This document shows, in pieces, positions 5,990 through 8,647 of a stretch of 8,647 bases of DNA (position 1 is the first letter of the stretch; each line of letters begins with the position of its first letter). The notes below the pieces were generated by a model. The model was given only the letters and a program-made list of their open reading frames with translations. It was not told where the DNA came from and ran no database searches. Source of the stretch: an uncultured Campylobacter sp. Lineage in GTDB: Bacteria > Campylobacterota > Campylobacteria > Campylobacterales > Campylobacteraceae. The position numbers were made by a program, and so were the translations under genes. The DNA is taken from positions 1 to 8,647 of the forward strand of contig NZ_CALHHT010000402.1 in assembly GCF_938031315.1 (NCBI RefSeq), given 5' to 3'.

Positions 5990-7369
5990 TTATAATCCTT
6001 TTTTGATTAAATTTGAAATTCTCGTTTTAACTTCGTCGCTTCCTAAAATTTCACAAATTTCAAAAATCGACGGACTTACGCTTCCCCCCGTGATCGCAAC
6101 GCGCAGCGGCTGAGCCAGGTCTTTTAGCTTGGCGCCGTTTGCGTCCAAAAACCCCATCGTCCTTTCCTCGCACTCCTTTGCATTTAAATTTGCGCTTAGA
6201 GTATCCGCAAATTTTGCGAGTAAGCTTAGCGAACTTTCGGTTACAAATTTCTTATACGCCTTCTCGTCATAGCAGCTCGGGCGGTTTAGAAGGATTTTAA
6301 TGCCCTCAGCCATCTCCACTAGCGTCTTTGCACGCTGTTTGTACTGCTGGGCGATGAGATGTTTTTTCGCGTGCGAGCGGATATCGACGCCGAATTCCAC
6401 AAGCTGCAAGACAAGCTCATCGTCGTCAGAGTTTTTAATATAATGCGCATTGAGCCACTCAAGCTTGGTTTGGTTGAAGGTGCTGGAACTCTTGCTGATA
6501 TGGTTAGGATCAAAGTAGCGCTTCATCTCTTCCATGCTAAAAATTTCATCGTCTCCATGGCTCCAGCCCAGGCGCACTAAAAAATTTAGCAAAGCTTGCG
6601 GCAGATAGCCCATGCGCTTGTACTCCATCACATCGGTAGCGCCGTGGCGTTTGCTCAGCTTGCTGCCGTCGGTGCCGTTGATCATCGCGACGTGGTAAAA
6701 TTTAGGGATTTTAAAGCCTAGCGCGTTATACAGCACGATCTGCTTCGGGGTGTTGCTTAGATGATCGTCGCCGCGGATCACGTCCGTGACGCCCATCAGC
6801 GCGTCGTCGATCACGACCGTGAAGTTATACGTAGGCGTGCCGTCACTTCTAGCGATGATGAAATCATCCAAAATGTCTTCTACGTTAAATTTAATATCGC
6901 CCTTGATGCCGTCTTTGAATTCTATCGTGCCGCTAAGCGGGGATTTGATGCGTATTACAGGCTCGATACCCGCAGGCGGCGTGCCGGTAAAGTCGCGGTA
7001 GCGGTTATCGTAGCGCGGGCGCTCTTTACGAGCTTCCTGCTGCGCTCGCAGCTCGTCTAGCTCGTCCTTGCTCATATAGCACTTGTATGCCTTGCCCTCA
7101 TTTAACAGCTTTTGGACGTATTGTTTGTAAAGATCGAAGCGCGAGCTTTGATACACGATCTGCCCGTCATAGTCCAGATTGCACCACTTAAAAGCTTCCT
7201 CGATCGCCTTAGCAGCCTCCTGCGAATTGCGCTTCAGATCAGTGTCCTCGATACGCAGCAGGAATTTGCCGCCGTTTGCCCTAGCGTAAAGATAACTAAA
7301 AAGTGCCGTTCTAAGTCCGCCGATATGTAAATATCCCGTAGGACTCGGCGCAAAACGAGTTACTATCAT
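5990..7369 (-). CDS. gltX: Glutamyl-tRNA synthetase (class I)
   Basis: GltX activates glutamate with ATP and charges tRNA-Glu. The start chosen is the ATG at 7367-7369, giving 459 residues beginning MIVTRFAPSPTGYLHIGGLR; a TTG five codons upstream is less likely because AAAGGAA (7374-7380) is well placed for the ATG. The ATP-binding HIGH motif is HIGG at 15-18 and the KMSKS loop is KLSKR at 237-241. LRIEDTD (38-44), RYDNRYRDF (119-127) and the glutamate/tRNA-fitting stretch VIRGDDHLSNTPKQIVLYNAL (197-217) are as expected. The 'RYRDFTGTPP.GIEP' and 'GDDHLSNTPKQ' phrases resemble what I recall of H. pylori GltX1. Epsilonproteobacteria often have two GltX enzymes, one handling tRNA-Gln ahead of GatCAB; which one this is cannot be settled here. 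It is the first gene of the leftward cluster, with a promoter in the divergent gap. Confidence 0.95.
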   Translation of the reverse strand: MIVTRFAPSPTGYLHIGGLRTALFSYLYARANGGKFLLRIEDTDLKRNSQEAAKAIEEAFKWCNLDYDGQIVYQSSRFDLYKQYVQKLLNEGKAYKCYMSKDELDELRAQQEARKERPRYDNRYRDFTGTPPAGIEPVIRIKSPLSGTIEFKDGIKGDIKFNVEDILDDFIIARSDGTPTYNFTVVIDDALMGVTDVIRGDDHLSNTPKQIVLYNALGFKIPKFYHVAMINGTDGSKLSKRHGATDVMEYKRMGYLPQALLNFLVRLGWSHGDDEIFSMEEMKRYFDPNHISKSSSTFNQTKLEWLNAHYIKNSDDDELVLQLVEFGVDIRSHAKKHLIAQQYKQRAKTLVEMAEGIKILLNRPSCYDEKAYKKFVTESSLSLLAKFADTLSANLNAKECEERTMGFLDANGAKLKDLAQPLRVAITGGSVSPSIFEICEILGSDEVKTRISNLIKKGL

Positions 7370-7373
7370 AAAA

Positions 7374-7380
7374 TTCCTTT
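7374..7380 (-). promoter_or_regulatory. Ribosome site that fixes the gltX start
   Basis: On the minus strand AAAGGAA ends 4 bases before the ATG at 7367-7369. An upstream in-frame TTG at 7382-7384 would place this site inside the gene and has no good site of its own. The ATG also gives the N-terminus (MIVTRFAPSPTG) typical of GltX. Confidence 0.7.
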
Positions 7381-7407
7381 GCAAAAATTACCATTTAATG
7401 TTATAAT
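7379..7407 (+). promoter_or_regulatory. Promoter of the SurA-like gene
   Basis: A perfect TATAAT lies at 7402-7407 with TG one base before it (TGT-TATAAT, extended -10). TTGCAA at 7379-7384, 17 bases upstream, matches the -35 consensus at four of six positions. This predicts a start near 7414 and a leader of about 40 bases before the ATG at 7454, which has AAAGG at 7443-7447. It overlaps the leader of gltX on the other strand. Confidence 0.65.
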
Positions 7408-7419
7408 CGCGATCTTGTA

Positions 7420-7435
7420 ATTATAAAGCAAAAAG
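7420..7435 (-). promoter_or_regulatory. Promoter of the leftward gltX cluster
   Basis: Read on the minus strand, CTTTTTGCTTTATAAT (7435 to 7420) contains a perfect TATAAT at 7420-7425 preceded by a T-rich TTTTTGC, the pattern of Campylobacter vegetative promoters, which often lack a -35 box. A start near 7413 would leave about 44 bases of leader before the gltX ATG. Confidence 0.65.
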
Positions 7436-7453
7436 ACTAAATAAAGGTTAAAA

Positions 7454-8344
7454 ATGATAAAGAAACTGCTTTTTTCCGCAATGATATGTGCCGTTTGTGC
7501 AAATGCCGAAGTAGTAAACGGCGTCATCGCCGTGGTAGATAATGAGCCCATCACCGGCTACGAACTAGCCAAAGTTCAAAAACTAACGGGCGCTTCGCCG
7601 CAAGCTGCGATGGAAATTTTAATCGGGCAAAAGCTGCAACAATCCGAGATTAAACGCCGCGGCATCGCGGTAAATGACGCGGAGATCGATGCGAGACTCA
7701 AAGCAATCGCCGATCAAAATAAGCTTAGCTTAGACCAGCTCAAAACCGCCGTGCAAAAGCAAGGTATAAACTACGATGACTTTAAAGCAAATATCCGCCG
7801 TACACTGCTTGAAGAAAAGCTCTATGGCTCAATATTCGCAGACGTACAGCACCGCACGACCCCCGAAAATGTCAAAAAATTCTACACGCAAAATAGCTCT
7901 TTGTTTACAACCTTCGATAGCATCACGCTCACCCGCTATATCGCAAAATCTCAGGCTCCGCTCGATAAGATCCGCGCAAACCCGAAACTCCGTCCGAGCG
8001 ATGTTTACGTGATGCAAGGAACCCTAAAAGCAAACCAAATGGACGAGGGGCTAAAATATATCGTCACAAACGTCGAGCAGGGCAAATTTTCGCCGATCAT
8101 CCCTACGCGTAACGGCTATGAGATGTTTTACGTAAACGATAAAAAGGGACTTCGTACGCTTGATTTCGATAGCGTGCAAGACAGAGCGATCGAGGGCTAC
8201 GTAACCTCCGAGCGCAAAAAAGCGGTCGCCGAGTTCAACGACAGACTCCGCTCAAACGCCAATATCCGCATCATCGAGCGCCCGCAAGCCCAGCCTCAAA
8301 GCGGCAAAGACAAGGGCAAAGCGAAGGTTCAAAAGAGAAACTAA
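7454..8344 (+). CDS. Periplasmic SurA-like chaperone / peptidyl-prolyl isomerase (Cj1289-type)
   Basis: The 296-residue precursor has a Sec signal peptide: KK at 3-4, a hydrophobic core, and a cleavage site after ANA (18), so the mature protein is periplasmic. VVNGVIAVVDNEPITGYEL (20-38) is the hallmark opening of SurA-type chaperones. Residues 45-130 form the helical N-domain (NKLSLDQLKTAVQKQGINYDDFKANIRRTLLEEKL region), which holds unfolded outer-membrane proteins. Residues about 150-232 form one parvulin-like domain (SITLTRYIAKS to GYEMFYVNDKK), followed by the final helix that packs on the N-domain. E. coli SurA has two isomerase domains, so this is the single-domain epsilonproteobacterial form. 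The tail, about 275-296, is basic and low-complexity (PQAQPQSGKDKGKAKVQKRN) and looks disordered. Divergent placement from gltX matches Cj1289 in C. jejuni (from memory). Isomerase activity is not proven by the motifs seen. Confidence 0.88.
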   Translation: MIKKLLFSAMICAVCANAEVVNGVIAVVDNEPITGYELAKVQKLTGASPQAAMEILIGQKLQQSEIKRRGIAVNDAEIDARLKAIADQNKLSLDQLKTAVQKQGINYDDFKANIRRTLLEEKLYGSIFADVQHRTTPENVKKFYTQNSSLFTTFDSITLTRYIAKSQAPLDKIRANPKLRPSDVYVMQGTLKANQMDEGLKYIVTNVEQGKFSPIIPTRNGYEMFYVNDKKGLRTLDFDSVQDRAIEGYVTSERKKAVAEFNDRLRSNANIRIIERPQAQPQSGKDKGKAKVQKRN

Positions 8345-8521
8345 ATTTAAATAGAAAAAAGATAGAGTATTTGTGGTAGTCATAGAAAATTTTAGAAATA
8401 TTATTGAGAATATTGATATATTTTTAAAAGACCTAAGGCATTGCTGCTAAATATACAGAAAAGGCAAATCTACCAATCAGGAACGAATCATACCTAGTTT
8501 AGTATTCAAAATTTTACATAT
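8345..8521. other. AT-rich gap after the SurA-like gene
   Basis: Composition drops sharply here (15 of 60 bases are G or C in 8401-8460 by hand count), compared with the GC-rich chaperone gene. No clear terminator hairpin follows the chaperone stop; only weak AATATT repeats occur near 8396-8415. The gap lies between the rightward chaperone gene and a leftward gene, so it is a convergent region. The only coding trace is the possible frameshifted fragment at 8373-8502. Confidence 0.45.
8373..8502 (+). pseudogene. Possible decayed small ORF with a frameshift
   Basis: From a GTG at 8373 one frame reads VVVIENFRNIIENIDIFLKD, then LRHCC and a TAA at 8448-8450. An adjacent frame continues with protein-like sequence, AAKYTEKANLPIRNESYLV, to a TAG at 8500-8502. 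Removing one base near the TGCTGCT run (about 8441-8447) would join the two into a single 42-codon product. There is no clear ribosome site and I do not recognise the family. It may be a chance reading of AT-rich DNA; confidence is low. Confidence 0.2.
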
Positions 8522-8647
8522 TTATTTATCGGAAATTTGCTCATTAGTATTATTTCTAGCGACATCAACAATCAATGGTAAATCGGATTTTAAAGCTTTG
8601 CCTGCAACAATTGCGTGATATTTTTTCATAGCCGGCAAAGTCATAGC
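8522..8647 (-). CDS. C-terminus of an unrecognised protein running off the right edge
   Basis: On the minus strand an open frame enters from the window edge and ends at TAA (8522-8524), giving 41 residues with phrases MTLPAMKKYHAIVAGKALKS and LPLIVDVARNNTNEQISDK. It stays open to the last base of the window, so the start is outside. The mix of basic helix followed by a hydrophobic strand (LPLIVDVA) and polar tail suggests a soluble protein, but I do not recognise it. It is not the biotin carboxylase (AccC) that, from memory, follows Cj1289 in C. jejuni, so the locus differs here. Composition is more AT-rich than the cluster, which would fit acquired DNA. An internal ATG at 8627 could also be a start of a 34-residue product, but the frame stays open upstream of it. 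Confidence 0.5.
   Translation of the reverse strand, partial: AMTLPAMKKYHAIVAGKALKSDLPLIVDVARNNTNEQISDK

Noticed and set aside
7370..7384. Upstream TTG start for gltX adding five residues
   Set aside because: The ATG at 7367-7369 has a well-placed AAAGGAA site and gives the standard GltX N-terminus; the TTG has no site of its own.
7366..7554. Leftward 62-codon frame over the divergent promoter region
   Set aside because: It overlaps both promoters and the start of the SurA-like gene in antisense and shows no recognisable features.
1..8344. Isomerase genes at both ends of the window as a duplicated pair
   Set aside because: The left fragment and the SurA-like protein at 7454-8344 share only the general family pattern; composition and tails differ, and the left one probably comes from another genome.
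578..8344. AAATTT-rich strings scattered through the window as a possible repeat array
   Set aside because: They are spread irregularly, inside codons and gaps alike, with no fixed spacing, which fits a genome-wide word bias in Campylobacter rather than an array or CRISPR.
8393..8416. AATATT repeats as a terminator of the SurA-like gene
   Set aside because: The pairing is all A/T, short, and lacks a following T run, so a stable terminator stem is unlikely.

Overview
Most of this window (about 580 to 8344) looks like the chromosome of an oral-type, fairly GC-rich Campylobacter, of the C. gracilis / C. showae / C. rectus kind. The proteins are epsilonproteobacterial in character, the motif AAATTT and its extensions are very common in genes and gaps, and the gene order gltX / malic enzyme divergent from a SurA-like chaperone matches, from memory, the C. 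jejuni Cj1287c-Cj1288c-Cj1289 region. The species is inferred, not proven.

Layout. (a) 1-~570: AT-rich, rightward DNA unlike the rest: the end of a parvulin-type peptidyl-prolyl isomerase, a gap with small hairpins, and the N-terminus of a membrane-anchored protein that breaks off at about 563-577. It resembles Fusobacteria (Leptotrichia-like). The simplest reading is that two unrelated genomes are joined here, most likely an assembly chimera. (b) 578-747: Campylobacter-type non-coding DNA with a strong hairpin downstream of gdhA. (c) 748-7369: a compact leftward cluster, in transcription order gltX, NAD(P) malic enzyme, pncB, a small MliC-like lipoprotein, a structured leader, a MqnA-family gene, and gdhA. 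Several genes overlap or nearly touch, with Shine-Dalgarno sequences inside the upstream coding region. (d) 7370-7453: a short divergent promoter region with two opposed TATAAT boxes. (e) 7454-8344: a rightward periplasmic SurA-like chaperone. (f) 8345-8647: an AT-rich tail with a possible decayed small ORF and the C-terminus of an unrecognised leftward gene running off the window.

Function. The cluster joins glutamate use (GltX charging, GdhA synthesis) with pyridine nucleotide supply and use (PncB makes the NAD precursor NaMN, malic enzyme makes NAD(P)H, GdhA consumes NADPH) and futalosine-pathway menaquinone synthesis (MqnA). I see no CRISPR array, defence system or intact mobile element. 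The points most worth checking are the compositional junction near 570, the overlapping inverted repeats in front of mqnA, the pncB placement, and the unknown partial gene at the right edge.
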